A DNA stretch of 64,000 bases from Streptomyces pseudovenezuelae (GTDB taxonomy: Bacteria; Actinomycetota; Actinomycetes; Streptomycetales; Streptomycetaceae): the NCBI RefSeq assembly GCF_001513955.1, contig NZ_KQ948156.1:62001-126000 (forward strand), written 5' to 3'. Each line of letters begins with the position of its first letter. The stretch's first letter is position 1. The translations under genes were made by a program, and so were the position numbers. This document shows positions 1 through 8,672 of this stretch, one piece after another. The notes beneath the pieces are model-generated. The model did no database searches. It was given only the letters and a program-made list of their open reading frames with translations, and was not told where the DNA came from.

Positions 1-476
1 GGGGTGGACGCGGCGCGCCAGAGTGCGCCGGTGAGCTGGAGGAAGTCGCCGGGGTCGGCGTCCGGGCGGATGCTGCCGTCCTTCTTGCCGGCGTCGAGGA
101 GTTCGGTGATGGCGGCGACGACGGGGCCGTAGCTCTGCTCGCTGATCGCCTGGTGGGCGCCGGGGCTGAGGGCGTCCCCGAGGCCGTGCTTTCTGCGCAT
201 GGCCTCGACGAGGTCGGTCGTCCAGTGGCGGAGCGCTTCCAGCGGCGGCATCTTCGCGAGCAGCCCCGGCACGGTGCCGACGATGCGGGTGACCTCGTCC
301 TGGTAGACGGCCAGGACCAGCGCTTCACGCGTGGGGAAGTTGCGGTAGAGGGTGCCGGCACCGACTCCGGCGCGCAGCGCGATCTGGTTCATCGACGTGC
401 TGCCGTCCGCGGTGAGCGCTTCGCGGGCGGCAGCGAGGATGCGCGCTCTGTTCTCACGGGCGTCTGAGCGGACCAC
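1..476 (-). CDS. TetR/AcrR-family transcriptional regulator (C-terminus cut by window edge)
   Basis: The reading frame runs leftward from a GTG at 476 and is still open at base 1, so the C-terminus is missing. The N-terminus has a TetR helix-turn-helix (RILAAAREAL ... GVGAGTLYRNFPTREAL), followed by a helical ligand-binding region. An AAGG/GAGG-like ribosome site precedes the GTG, and a stop lies just upstream in frame, which fixes the start. It is divergent from the aldo/keto reductase operon, and two palindromes lie between them. It probably represses both itself and that operon. The inducer is unknown. The family call is firm; the role is inferred from position. Confidence 0.9.
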   Translation of the reverse strand, partial: MVRSDARENRARILAAAREALTADGSTSMNQIALRAGVGAGTLYRNFPTREALVLAVYQDEVTRIVGTVPGLLAKMPPLEALRHWTTDLVEAMRRKHGLGDALSPGAHQAISEQSYGPVVAAITELLDAGKKDGSIRPDADPGDFLQLTGALWRAAST

Positions 477-493
477 GGGACCTCACCTTGCTA

Positions 494-537
494 AGTGGAG
501 AGTTCTCCACTACGTTATGTGGAGAGCTCTCCGCATA
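494..537. promoter_or_regulatory. Tandem palindromic operator between TetR gene and AKR operon
   Basis: Two palindromes with the same GTGGAGAG/CTCTCCRC core lie 24 bp apart centre to centre. The first spans 494-511 (8-bp arms, 2-bp centre). The second spans 516-537 (11-bp arms with one mismatch). They fill the gap between the divergent genes, the usual place for a TetR operator. Binding by the adjacent TetR protein is inferred. Confidence 0.75.
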
Positions 538-551
538 CTCTAAGGAGCGTC

Positions 552-1601
552 ATGCAATACATCAAGCTCGGCACCACCGGCCTCGACGTGTCCCCGATCG
601 CGATCGGCGCGATGACCTACGGCGAGCCCGACCGGGGCCACCCCGTCTGGTCGAAGGGTGAGCAGGAGGCGCGCCCGCTGATCAAGCACGCCCTGGACGC
701 GGGCATCAACTTCTTCGACACCGCCAACATGTACTCGAACGGTTCCGGCGAGGAGATCCTCGGCCGCGCGCTCAAGGACTTCGCCGACCGCGACGCCGTG
801 GTGATCGCCACCAAGCTCCGTCACCCGATGCGGCTCGGACCGAACGGCCGGGGGCTGTCGCGCAAGGCGGTCATGGCCGAGGTCGACCATTCGCTGCGCC
901 GGCTGGGCACGGACTACATCGACCTCTACCAGATCCACCGCAACGACCACGCCACCCCGTGGGAGGAGACGCTCGAAGCGCTCAGCGACCTCGTGAAGGC
1001 CGGCAAGGTCCGCTATCTCGGTGCCTCGTCCATGCACGCCTGGGAGTTCGCGAAGGCGCTCAACCTGCAGAAGCAGCACGGCTGGGCACGGTTCGTGTCC
1101 CTGCAGAACCACTACAACCTGCTCGCCCGTGAGGAGGAGCGGGAGATGATCCCGCTGTGCCTGGACGAGGGCGTCGGCACGATCATCTGGTCGCCGCTGG
1201 CCCGCGGCCGTCTCGCCCGCGGCTGGGACGACGCCCGCGCGACGCCGCGCTCCGAGACCGACGGCGCCTACGCGGACCTGCTGTACTCGCCCGCCGAGGA
1301 GACGTCCAACCACGCGATAGTCGACGCCGTCGGACAGGTCGCGGACGCTCACGGAGTCAGCCGTGCGCAGATCGCGCTCGCCTGGCTGCGCCGCCAACCG
1401 GTCGTCACCGCGCCACTGGTCGGCGCCGGCTCGATCCGGCAGATCGACGAGGCCGTGGCCTCCCTCGACATCGAGCTCGCCGACGACGAGGTGCGCGCCC
1501 TGGAGTCGCCGTACACCCCTCGCTATGACTGGCAGGGCGTCTCCGACGAGGCCGAGATGGAGGCCATCCGCCATCGCGTCCCCGGCATGGCTCTGGCATG
1601 A
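552..1601 (+). CDS. Aldo/keto reductase
   Basis: A 349-residue NAD(P)H-dependent oxidoreductase of the AKR TIM-barrel fold. The catalytic tetrad is visible as D56 and Y61 (FFDTANMY), K88 (IATK) and H129 (QIHRND). The C-terminal cofactor region includes PLVGAGSIRQIDEAV. The ATG at 552 follows AAGGAG at 542-547 and comes right after the palindromic operator. Its stop overlaps the start of the next gene (ATGA), so the genes are translationally coupled. It resembles general YajO/Kv-beta-type reductases; the substrate is unknown. Expression is likely controlled by the divergent TetR protein. Confidence 0.9.
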   Translation: MQYIKLGTTGLDVSPIAIGAMTYGEPDRGHPVWSKGEQEARPLIKHALDAGINFFDTANMYSNGSGEEILGRALKDFADRDAVVIATKLRHPMRLGPNGRGLSRKAVMAEVDHSLRRLGTDYIDLYQIHRNDHATPWEETLEALSDLVKAGKVRYLGASSMHAWEFAKALNLQKQHGWARFVSLQNHYNLLAREEEREMIPLCLDEGVGTIIWSPLARGRLARGWDDARATPRSETDGAYADLLYSPAEETSNHAIVDAVGQVADAHGVSRAQIALAWLRRQPVVTAPLVGAGSIRQIDEAVASLDIELADDEVRALESPYTPRYDWQGVSDEAEMEAIRHRVPGMALA

Positions 1602-2317
1602 ACTCCATCGTCCGCCCGGGTGCGGCCGCGCGCGCAGGGGCCCTTCTCATCCTCCTCGGCCCGCTCGTGTCCTGGACCGCCGAGTTCGTCACCGCCGCCG
1701 CATGGCAGGACCCGCCGTACTCGCCCCTGTACAACTGGGTCAGCCACCTCGGCCTGACCGGCCCGCCGCAGACCGCGTTCGGCCAGGTCGCCCATTCCCC
1801 GCTCGGCGCCGTCATGGACACCGGCTGGGTCGTCTACGGCGTCCTCCTGATCGTCGGTGCCTTCCTCGTGTTCGACCCGCGCCAGGGCGTCCGGCCGACC
1901 GTCATCGTGACGCTCGCGGTCCTCGCGGGTACCGGTGTCTCGCTCGTCGGCATCTTCCAGGGGTCCAACGCGAACGTCGACAACGGCCTGATCGCGTTTC
2001 ACACCTTCGGCGCGCAGGGCGTCATGCTCGCCGGGAACCTCATGGCGATCGCCGTCGGATCCGGCGGTGCCCGCATCGGTCTCAGCAGGGGCCGGTCCCG
2101 CGCGATGGTCGCGCTCGGCACCGGGGGACTGGTCGCCTTTCCCCTCTTCATGGCCGACGTGCTCACCGGCTGGATGTGGAACGTGGGCATGTTCGAACGC
2201 GCCGTGATCTACCCCATCATGATCGGCCACGCCCTCCTCGGAAGCACCGTGGCCGCTGCCCGACGACGTCATGCGAACAGCCCGCTGAAACCTCTCGACA
2301 CACGACTCGCCAGTTGA
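1598..2317 (+). CDS. DUF998-family integral membrane protein
   Basis: A 239-residue hydrophobic protein with about six predicted transmembrane stretches. Its N-terminal half has the features of DUF998 proteins: ARAGALLILLGPLVSWTAEF, then YNWVSHLG, then a second helix pair. No catalytic motif is evident. The start codon overlaps the stop of the upstream aldo/keto reductase in an ATGA. The epimerase gene follows after 10 bp, so the three genes form one operon. Function is unknown; membrane location is a firm inference from composition. Confidence 0.8.
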   Translation: MNSIVRPGAAARAGALLILLGPLVSWTAEFVTAAAWQDPPYSPLYNWVSHLGLTGPPQTAFGQVAHSPLGAVMDTGWVVYGVLLIVGAFLVFDPRQGVRPTVIVTLAVLAGTGVSLVGIFQGSNANVDNGLIAFHTFGAQGVMLAGNLMAIAVGSGGARIGLSRGRSRAMVALGTGGLVAFPLFMADVLTGWMWNVGMFERAVIYPIMIGHALLGSTVAAARRRHANSPLKPLDTRLAS

Positions 2318-2327
2318 GGAGACACCC

Positions 2328-3350
2328 ATGACACGCGTACTGGTCACCGGAGGAACGGGATTCATCGGGAGCTGGTGTGTGCTGGCCCTGCTCGACGCCG
2401 GGCACACCGTCCGCACCACTGTCCGCAACCCACGGCGCGAGCCGGAACTGCGCTCCTGGCTCCACGCGGCCACGACGTTCGACGACGACCGTCTCACCGT
2501 CGTACGCGCCGACCTCGAACACCCCGACGGCTGGGACGACGCCGTCGCCGGCTGCGACCACGTCCTTCACGTCGCCTCGCCGACGCTGCGCCTCACCCCG
2601 GCCCACGACGACGAGTTGGTCGTCCCGGCACGGGAGGGCGTCCTGCGGGTGCTGCGCGCCGCCCGAGACGCCGGTGTCCGTCGGGTCGTCCTCACGAGCG
2701 CCTTCGGAGCCGTAGGAATCGGGCATCCCGCGCGCTCGACCCCGTTCACCGAGGAGGACTGGACCGACGTCGACGCCGACATCCCGCCCTATCAGCGGTC
2801 CAAGACGCTCGCCGAGCGCGCCGCCTGGCAGTTCATCAAGGAAGAGGGCGGCACGCTGGAGATGGCGGCGGTTCACCCGGTAGGGGTTCTCGGGCCACTG
2901 CTCGGCCCCGACGACCCGCCGTCCCTGCGTCTCGTGCGCCGAATGCTCGAAGGGCGGGTGCCCGCGTGCCCTCCCTTCGGCATGGGCTTCGTCGACGTCC
3001 GGGACGTCGCGGATCTGCACCTGCGGGCGATGACCGATCCGGCAGCCGCCGGTGAACGCTTCCTCGCCGTCGCCGGGCACAGCCTGCGTGTCGTCGAGAT
3101 CGCGCGCATCCTGCGTGACCGGCTGGGTGAACGCGCCGCGAAGGCCCCGACCCGTGAACTGCCCGTGTGGCTCGCACGCGCGCTTGGTGTCGCGAACCCG
3201 GAACTGCGACTGCTGAGGCATCAGCTCGGCCGGGATCTCGACGCCACGAGCGCCAAGGCGGAGCGGCTGCTGGGTTGGCGGGCGCGTCCCATCGAGGACA
3301 CCGTCCAGGACACCGCGGAGAGCCTTCTGGCCCACGGTTTCGGGAAATGA
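2328..3350 (+). CDS. NAD(P)-dependent epimerase/dehydratase, dihydroflavonol-reductase-like
   Basis: A 340-residue extended SDR. The N-terminal Rossmann motif is VTGGTGFIGSWCVLALLDAG. A Ser (LTSAFGAVG) and a YxxxK-type motif (YQRSKTLAE) supply the catalytic residues, as in dihydroflavonol-4-reductase/cinnamoyl-CoA-reductase-like bacterial enzymes. The ATG is preceded by GAGGAGA. It is the last gene of the three-gene operon beginning at 552. The substrate is probably a small carbonyl or sugar-derived compound, but nothing in the sequence defines it. Confidence 0.88.
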   Translation: MTRVLVTGGTGFIGSWCVLALLDAGHTVRTTVRNPRREPELRSWLHAATTFDDDRLTVVRADLEHPDGWDDAVAGCDHVLHVASPTLRLTPAHDDELVVPAREGVLRVLRAARDAGVRRVVLTSAFGAVGIGHPARSTPFTEEDWTDVDADIPPYQRSKTLAERAAWQFIKEEGGTLEMAAVHPVGVLGPLLGPDDPPSLRLVRRMLEGRVPACPPFGMGFVDVRDVADLHLRAMTDPAAAGERFLAVAGHSLRVVEIARILRDRLGERAAKAPTRELPVWLARALGVANPELRLLRHQLGRDLDATSAKAERLLGWRARPIEDTVQDTAESLLAHGFGK

Positions 3351-3514
3351 CCCCGCTCGTAGGCGGAGCAGCAGCTCGAACGCGGCGTCCCGCGCGGCAT
3401 CCCGGTCGGTGAAGTGTGTGACCCGCCTACGCGCCTGGCCGTCCCAGGAGCCGATGGCGCGGGAAGCGAACGTCGAGCATGGGTGGGGCGCCGCCGTACA
3501 TGCCCGCTCCGCCG

Positions 3515-4456
3515 TCATGAGGGAGGTGTGCCGGGAAGGGGTGTGTCGGCGTCGAGGGCGGTGGCGCGGAGGGCGGCGGCCACGCGGACGCTCGGGGTGG
3601 TCAGCGGGTGGGGGAGGTGGGCCAGGAGGAGACGCCGTTGTTCCTGGGGGCCGCCACGAACCGGCAGCACGCGGACGCCCGGTGGCGCGGCGGAGGCGAG
3701 CACGGCGGGCACGGTGGTCAGCCCGCAGCCGGCGGCGACCAGGTGGAGCTTGGCGAGCCAGTCGCGGGCGGTGTGGGCGATCTCGGGACGTTCGTCCAGG
3801 CCCGGCCAAACGCCCATGAGCTTGTCCTCTCCCGAGGAGGAACCGGCGATCCACCGCTGCCCGCGCAGGTCGGCCACGTCGACGTGGTCGCCGCGGGCCA
3901 GGGGATGGGCGGCGGGCACCGCGAGGCACAGGACGCGCTCGGTGAGTGTCCGCAGCGTGAGCGGGGGCGACTCGGTGTCCGGCGGCCGGAACGGCGGGGC
4001 CGAGGCGAGCAGGGCGAGGTCGATGCTGCCGGCCCGCAGGGCGCGCACCAGTGCGGGAGTGCTGCCCTCGCGGCCGACGACCTGCAGCTCCGGGTCCGTG
4101 CGGCGCAGCGCGGCCAGGGCGCGGGGCACCAGCACGGCGCCGGCGCTGGGGAACCAGCCCAGGCGGACCGTGCCCGCCTGGCCGGGCAGGCCGGACAGTT
4201 CTCGGGTCGCCGCGTCGATCTCGTCGACCACGGTCGTCGCACGGCGCAGCACGACCCGGCCGGCCGCGGTGAGCCGTACGCCGTCCCGCCGCCGCTCCAG
4301 CAGCTCGGCGCCCGCGGCCCGTTCGATCGAGGCGATCTGCCGGGAGACCGCGGACTGGGTGTAGCCCAGCGACACGGCGGCCGCGGTGAACGTTCCCTGT
4401 TCGGCGACGGCGCGGAAGACGCGCAGCGCGGTGAGTGACACATCCGAGAAGTCCAT
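3515..4456 (-). CDS. LysR-family transcriptional regulator
   Basis: A 313-residue LysR protein. The winged HTH occupies roughly residues 1-65 (LTALRVFRAVAEQGTFTAAA, TQSAVSRQIASIE). A two-lobed effector-binding domain follows from about residue 90. The ATG at 4456 is 71 bp from the divergent SDR start at 4528, the standard arrangement of a LysR regulator with its target. It therefore probably activates or represses the SDR gene and itself. The effector is unknown. Confidence 0.92.
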   Translation of the reverse strand: MDFSDVSLTALRVFRAVAEQGTFTAAAVSLGYTQSAVSRQIASIERAAGAELLERRRDGVRLTAAGRVVLRRATTVVDEIDAATRELSGLPGQAGTVRLGWFPSAGAVLVPRALAALRRTDPELQVVGREGSTPALVRALRAGSIDLALLASAPPFRPPDTESPPLTLRTLTERVLCLAVPAAHPLARGDHVDVADLRGQRWIAGSSSGEDKLMGVWPGLDERPEIAHTARDWLAKLHLVAAGCGLTTVPAVLASAAPPGVRVLPVRGGPQEQRRLLLAHLPHPLTTPSVRVAAALRATALDADTPLPGTPPS

Positions 4457-4527
4457 GACGTTTACGCATACTACCCGTGTCGAACTTTTGTTGGACTCAT
4501 GGAACCGGGGTTCCTAGCGTGGCAGGC

Positions 4528-5415
4528 ATGAACGCATCCCGCATCGCCCTCGTCACGGGCGCCAACCAAGGACTCGGCCGCGCCCTCGTCGAAGGACTGG
4601 CGGCCCGCATGAGCCCGGACGACCTGGTCCTGCTCACCGGCCGCAACCATCGGCGCGTGACCGACGCCGCCCACGAGGTCGGCCGGCTGCCCGGTACCCG
4701 CGCCCGTGTCGAGGGCCGGGTCCTGGACGTCACCGACACCGACGCCGTGACCCGTCTCGCCGAGGACCTCCACGCCGGCCACGGAGGGGTCGACGTCGTC
4801 ATCTCCAACGCGGTCGCCCGCGTAGGGCCCGAGGAGTCACAGGCCGAGCGGGCGGACGAGTTCATCGACGTCTCCAACACCGCCACGCACGCGATCCTGC
4901 GCTCCTTCGGCCCTGTCCTACGTCCGGGAGGCCGACTGCTCGTCGTGGCCAGCAGCCTGGGCACCCTCGGCCACCTCGATCCGCGGCTGCGCCACCTGTT
5001 CGACGGTGCGACCCTCGATCAGGTCGAGTACGCCGTCGAGTCCTGGCGCGGTGCCATCCACAACAGGACCGCACAGGAGGCGGGTTGGCCGGTCTGGCTG
5101 AACGTGCCCTCGAAGGTGGCCCAGGTCGCCGCCGTCCGAGCCCTCGCCGCCGAACGCCGCGCACGCGACCTCGCCACCGGCACACTGATCGCCTCCGTGT
5201 GCCCCGGCATGGTCGACACCGCTACCTCGCGCCCCTGGTTCAGCGACTACAGCCAGGCACAGTCACCGGCCCAGGCCGCCGCAGCCCTGCTCGACCTTGT
5301 CCTCACCGAAGGCGCCGATCCCACCCTCTACGGCGAGTTGATCCGCTTCGGCAAGCCCCTGGACTGGCACGACGGCACACCCCCGGTGGAGCAGGACGGG
5401 ATCCTCACTCCCTGA
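4528..5415 (+). CDS. SDR-family protein lacking the canonical catalytic Tyr
   Basis: A 295-residue protein with a clear Rossmann signature (LVTGANQGLGRALVEGL) and an ISNA motif in place of NNAG. At the YxxxK position the sequence is NVPSK (N192, K196), so the usual catalytic tyrosine is Asn, while a Ser is present in VVASSLGTLG. It resembles the carbonyl-reductase branch of the SDRs. The ATG at 4528 has only a weak GGCAGG ribosome site, and TAGCGT a few bases upstream could be a -10 for a short-leader transcript. The gene is divergent from a LysR regulator. Activity is uncertain because of the Tyr replacement. Confidence 0.82.
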   Translation: MNASRIALVTGANQGLGRALVEGLAARMSPDDLVLLTGRNHRRVTDAAHEVGRLPGTRARVEGRVLDVTDTDAVTRLAEDLHAGHGGVDVVISNAVARVGPEESQAERADEFIDVSNTATHAILRSFGPVLRPGGRLLVVASSLGTLGHLDPRLRHLFDGATLDQVEYAVESWRGAIHNRTAQEAGWPVWLNVPSKVAQVAAVRALAAERRARDLATGTLIASVCPGMVDTATSRPWFSDYSQAQSPAQAAAALLDLVLTEGADPTLYGELIRFGKPLDWHDGTPPVEQDGILTP

Positions 5416-5537
5416 ACGCCCGGCGCGGTCACGCCACACCGGAGCACACGGCAAGGAGGCGCGTGCCGCCCTGGCCGCCGACGGCAACGCCCTCGTCCTG
5501 GTGGTGAGTTCCACTGGAACCGACTATCTAGGCTGAC

Positions 5538-6392
5538 GTGGTGACTGATGAGCGGGAGCGGGTGCGGCCGTCGGGAGTGTGGGCCACGGCGGTGGGGGTG
5601 GCCCGAGTGCGGGCGCTGGAGACCGCGCGGGAGAACGCGCTGTTCCGTGACCCACTGGCACGGGCCTTCGCCGCCGCCGGTGGCCTGTGGCCCTCCTCGT
5701 CGCCGCTGCCCGACGACGAGGCCGCGCGACGCCGCCGGGCAGCGGTGGCGTTCTCCATCGTCATCAGGACGAAGTTCCTGGATTACCTGTTGCGGCAGGC
5801 CTCGGCGTCCGGGGTCCGTCAGGTCGTACTGCTCGGTGCCGGCATGGACAGCCGGGCGTTCCGGATGGACTGGCCCGAGGGCACCCGGCTGTTCGAGGTG
5901 GACACCGCCGCCCCGCTGGAGTTCAAGGCTTCGGTGCTGCGCCAGGAGCGGGCGGTCGCGCGCTGCGAGCGGATCACCGTCGCGGTGGATCTGCGCGAGG
6001 ACTGGCCGGGCGCGCTGGCCGCCGCGGGGCACGACCCGGCCGTGCCGACCGCGTGGATCGCCGAAGGACTGCTGATCTATCTGCCCGAGGACGCGGTGGA
6101 GGTATTGCTCTCCAGGATCAGCGCGCAGTCGGCGACAGGCAGTCGGATGGGGCTGACGCTGGGCTCGCGCGGAGTGATCGAGCGCTTCGGCGCGGGCGCC
6201 GTACCGGGATCGCCGGCCTCCATGTGGCTCTCGGAGATGCCCGAGGACCCGGTTGCCTGGCTCGCCGGGCACGGCTGGGAGGCCCAGAGCCACAGCCTGC
6301 GCGCATGCGCTGCCGCCTACGGCCGCCCGATCAGCACCCCGCCGCGGCGCGAGGAACTGCCCGGCGGACTGATCTCGGCGATCCGCCGGTAG
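5538..6392 (+). CDS. SAM-dependent methyltransferase, TIGR00027/PF04072-like
   Basis: A 284-residue class I methyltransferase of the leucine-carboxyl-methyltransferase-like group common in actinomycetes. The SAM-binding motif is VVLLGAGMDSRAFRMDWP, followed by the acidic LFEVDTAAPLEFK and later AEGLLIYLPED. Two GTG codons (5538, 5541) are possible starts; no strong ribosome site distinguishes them. It stands alone between the SDR and the fucosidase gene. The methyl acceptor is not known; some family members act in specialised metabolism. Confidence 0.85.
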   Translation: MVTDERERVRPSGVWATAVGVARVRALETARENALFRDPLARAFAAAGGLWPSSSPLPDDEAARRRRAAVAFSIVIRTKFLDYLLRQASASGVRQVVLLGAGMDSRAFRMDWPEGTRLFEVDTAAPLEFKASVLRQERAVARCERITVAVDLREDWPGALAAAGHDPAVPTAWIAEGLLIYLPEDAVEVLLSRISAQSATGSRMGLTLGSRGVIERFGAGAVPGSPASMWLSEMPEDPVAWLAGHGWEAQSHSLRACAAAYGRPISTPPRREELPGGLISAIRR

Positions 6393-6495
6393 AACCCTCC
6401 GGTCTGTCCGGCTGCAGCGAGACATGGCATGTCTCGGCGTCCATAAACAGGCACAAAGGTGCAGAAGCCTCTTCAATTGCCCTGCGGTGTATGGC

Positions 6496-6559
6496 TTTTC
6501 ATCCCTGCACATCTGTTGACACGCGTGGGATACATGCAGGACCTTCATGCGTAACATCC
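6496..6559 (+). promoter_or_regulatory. 64-bp conserved upstream block A (fucosidase gene)
   Basis: This 64-bp block aligns without gaps to 15935-15998 upstream of the second fucosidase, with 50 of 64 bases identical. Shared runs include TTTTCATCCCTGCACA, GTTGACA and CGTAACA. TTGACA at 6516-6521 may be a -35, but no consensus -10 lies at 17 bp. It is best read as a shared promoter/operator, perhaps for the GntR/FCD regulators nearby. Confidence 0.65.
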
Positions 6560-6659
6560 GGTACCCCAGCCCCAGGCGTACCGCGCCACCCGTGTGCCTC
6601 ATGTCGCCAGGGAGCGCGTGGCCTCCCTGGCGAACCGCCCTGGACGTAGGAGTGAGCTC

Positions 6660-8591
6660 ATGTCGTCAGGAAGACTGTCCCGCCGTACGCTGCTGGGCGC
6701 GGCGGGCGCCGCCGTGGCCGCGACCGCGCTGCCCGCGTTGTCGCCCCTGCTCGCGGAGGCCGCCGCCGCGGACGCCCAGACCAATCTCGGAAACCTGGTG
6801 AACCTGCGGTTCGGCATGTTCAACCACTTCAACCTGGGAACCTTCACCAACGAGGAGTGGGCGGCCCCGAACCAGAGTCCGACGCGATTCGCTCCCACGG
6901 CGGTGGACTGCGCGCAGTGGGCGGCCGCGGCCGCGGCGGCGAAGATGAGCTACGGAGTGCTGACCACCAAGCACCACGACGGCTTCGCCCTGTGGCCCAG
7001 TGCGTACGGCACGCAGAACGTGGCCAACAGCTCGTACAAGCACGACGTCGTGCGGCAGTACGTCGACGCGTTCCGCGCCCAGGGACTGCGAGTGGGCCTG
7101 TACTACTCGATCTGGGACCGCACCTACAACGTGCAGGCCTACGACAGCCGCCACGGCGTGCCCGCAGACCAGGTGATCCAGCCCGGTGACCTGACGTTCA
7201 TCCTGAACCAGATCACCGAACTGCTCACGAACTACGGCACCATCGACATGTTCATCACCGACGGCTACGCCTGGCAGATGGGCCAGCAGGCGATCTCGTA
7301 CCAGCGCATCCGGGAGCACGTGAAGTCGCTCCAGCCGGACATCGTCATGATCGACCACGGCGGCCTGTCGGTGCCCTTCCTCGGTGACGCGATCTACTTC
7401 GAGGAGCCGTTGGGCGTGACGGCTCCGGCGGGCAACACCTTCGCCGCCCTTCAGGGGCAGACGGTCAGCAACGGCTGGTTCTGGCATCCGACCACGCCGA
7501 CCACCGACCCCATGAGCAAGGCGGCGATCCTGTCGCACCTGGCGGACCTGGAGCCGAAGTACACCTCGTTCATCCTCAACTGCCCGCCCAACCGCGACGG
7601 GAGGCTGGACACCAACATCGTCACCCGGCTCGCGGAGGTCGGCGCCGCCTGGAGCCCGAACACCTCCCGCCCGCCGCTGCCCGCCCAGATGCCCCGCGCG
7701 GAACACCCCGTGACCCCTGTCAGCGCCTACGCCACCGGCTTCCACACCGGTGAGGGCCCCATGAGGGCCATCGACGGACTCAGCGACAAGGACTACGAGA
7801 CCTGCTGGTCGACCTGGAGCCAGGCGACGCTGCCCCACGCGATCACCATCGACCTGGGCGGGGTCTGGAGCAACATCTCCACCCTGGAGTACCTCCCCAA
7901 GCAGTGGAACCGCAGCAACACCACCGACGGCGACATCACCTCGTACACCATCTCCACCAGCACCGACGGCACCAACTTCACGGTGGCCACCAGTGGCACC
8001 TGGGCCGGTGACCGCGTCACCAAGGTGGCTGAATGGCCGGCGAGGAACGCCGGATACGTCCGCATCCAGGTGAACGCCGCGACCGGCGGCTACGCCAACG
8101 TGAACGCCGTCAGGATCGGCGGCCGCACGGCCACGCCCGTCCTCGTCTCCTCCGTCCTCCCGGGCAACGGCACGGTCTACCGCATCGTCAACCGCAAGAG
8201 CGGCAAGGTCGCCGACGTGTACAACTTCGGCACCGCCGACCGGACGAACATCCAGCTGTGGCCCTGGCTGAACAACACCGCACAGAAGTGGACCTTCACC
8301 TCCACCGGCGACGGCTACTACAAGATCAAGAACGTCAACAGCGGCAAGCTGATGGAGGTGGCCGACCTCTCGCGGGCGGACGGCGGCAACGTCTCCATCT
8401 GGGGAGACGACAGTGTTCCCCAGCAGCACTGGGCGGTCACGCCGACCGGTGACGGCTACTTCTACCTCACCAACCGGCTGAGCGGACTGTCACTCAACGT
8501 CGAGGGTGGCTCGACCGCCGACGGCGCCAACATCAATCAGTTCACCTACACCCGTGCGCCCGAGGAGCAGTGGCAGATCATCGCGGTCTGA
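6660..8591 (+). CDS. Secreted alpha-L-fucosidase, GH29 + F5/8-type C + ricin-type lectin domains
   Basis: A 643-residue Tat-exported enzyme. The signal peptide has a twin-arginine motif (LSRRTLLGAAGAAVAATALP). The GH29 TIM barrel spans about residues 45-345; D201 in ITDG is the predicted nucleophile. A discoidin-like (F5/8 type C) carbohydrate-binding domain follows at about 348-488, then a ricin-B lectin repeat domain at about 505-643. The ATG at 6660 is 7 nt after AGGAG and places the RR motif correctly; longer in-frame starts would bury the signal. It should release L-fucose from plant or glycoprotein polymers outside the cell. The shared 64-bp upstream block links it to the fucosidase at 16071 and the fucose operon. 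Confidence 0.93.
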   Translation: MSSGRLSRRTLLGAAGAAVAATALPALSPLLAEAAAADAQTNLGNLVNLRFGMFNHFNLGTFTNEEWAAPNQSPTRFAPTAVDCAQWAAAAAAAKMSYGVLTTKHHDGFALWPSAYGTQNVANSSYKHDVVRQYVDAFRAQGLRVGLYYSIWDRTYNVQAYDSRHGVPADQVIQPGDLTFILNQITELLTNYGTIDMFITDGYAWQMGQQAISYQRIREHVKSLQPDIVMIDHGGLSVPFLGDAIYFEEPLGVTAPAGNTFAALQGQTVSNGWFWHPTTPTTDPMSKAAILSHLADLEPKYTSFILNCPPNRDGRLDTNIVTRLAEVGAAWSPNTSRPPLPAQMPRAEHPVTPVSAYATGFHTGEGPMRAIDGLSDKDYETCWSTWSQATLPHAITIDLGGVWSNISTLEYLPKQWNRSNTTDGDITSYTISTSTDGTNFTVATSGTWAGDRVTKVAEWPARNAGYVRIQVNAATGGYANVNAVRIGGRTATPVLVSSVLPGNGTVYRIVNRKSGKVADVYNFGTADRTNIQLWPWLNNTAQKWTFTSTGDGYYKIKNVNSGKLMEVADLSRADGGNVSIWGDDSVPQQHWAVTPTGDGYFYLTNRLSGLSLNVEGGSTADGANINQFTYTRAPEEQWQIIAV

Positions 8592-8614
8592 CATGCCCGG
8601 CGGACACGCGTGGC

Positions 8615-8652
8615 TCGCCGGGGCCGGACCCTCTCGGGACCGGCCCCGGCGA
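8615..8652. terminator. Bidirectional hairpin terminator between convergent genes
   Basis: A near-perfect hairpin: 13-bp arms (TCGCCGGGGCCGG and its complement), an A.A mismatch, 3 more pairs and a TCTC loop. It sits 23 bp after the GH29 stop and 20 bp before the 3' end of the convergent GH6 gene. Confidence 0.85.
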
Positions 8653-8672
8653 GTACTCACCGTCTCGCAGTG

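Noticed and set aside
3351..3520. Minus-strand frame MTAERACTAAPHPC between the epimerase and LysR genes
   Set aside because: It has no ribosome site and runs into the epimerase gene; no homology was recognised.
5452..5534. Short plus-strand tail (GKEARAALAADGNALVLVVSS) ending before the methyltransferase start
   Set aside because: It looks like the end of a protein, but no start or family was recognised and it is under 30 codons.
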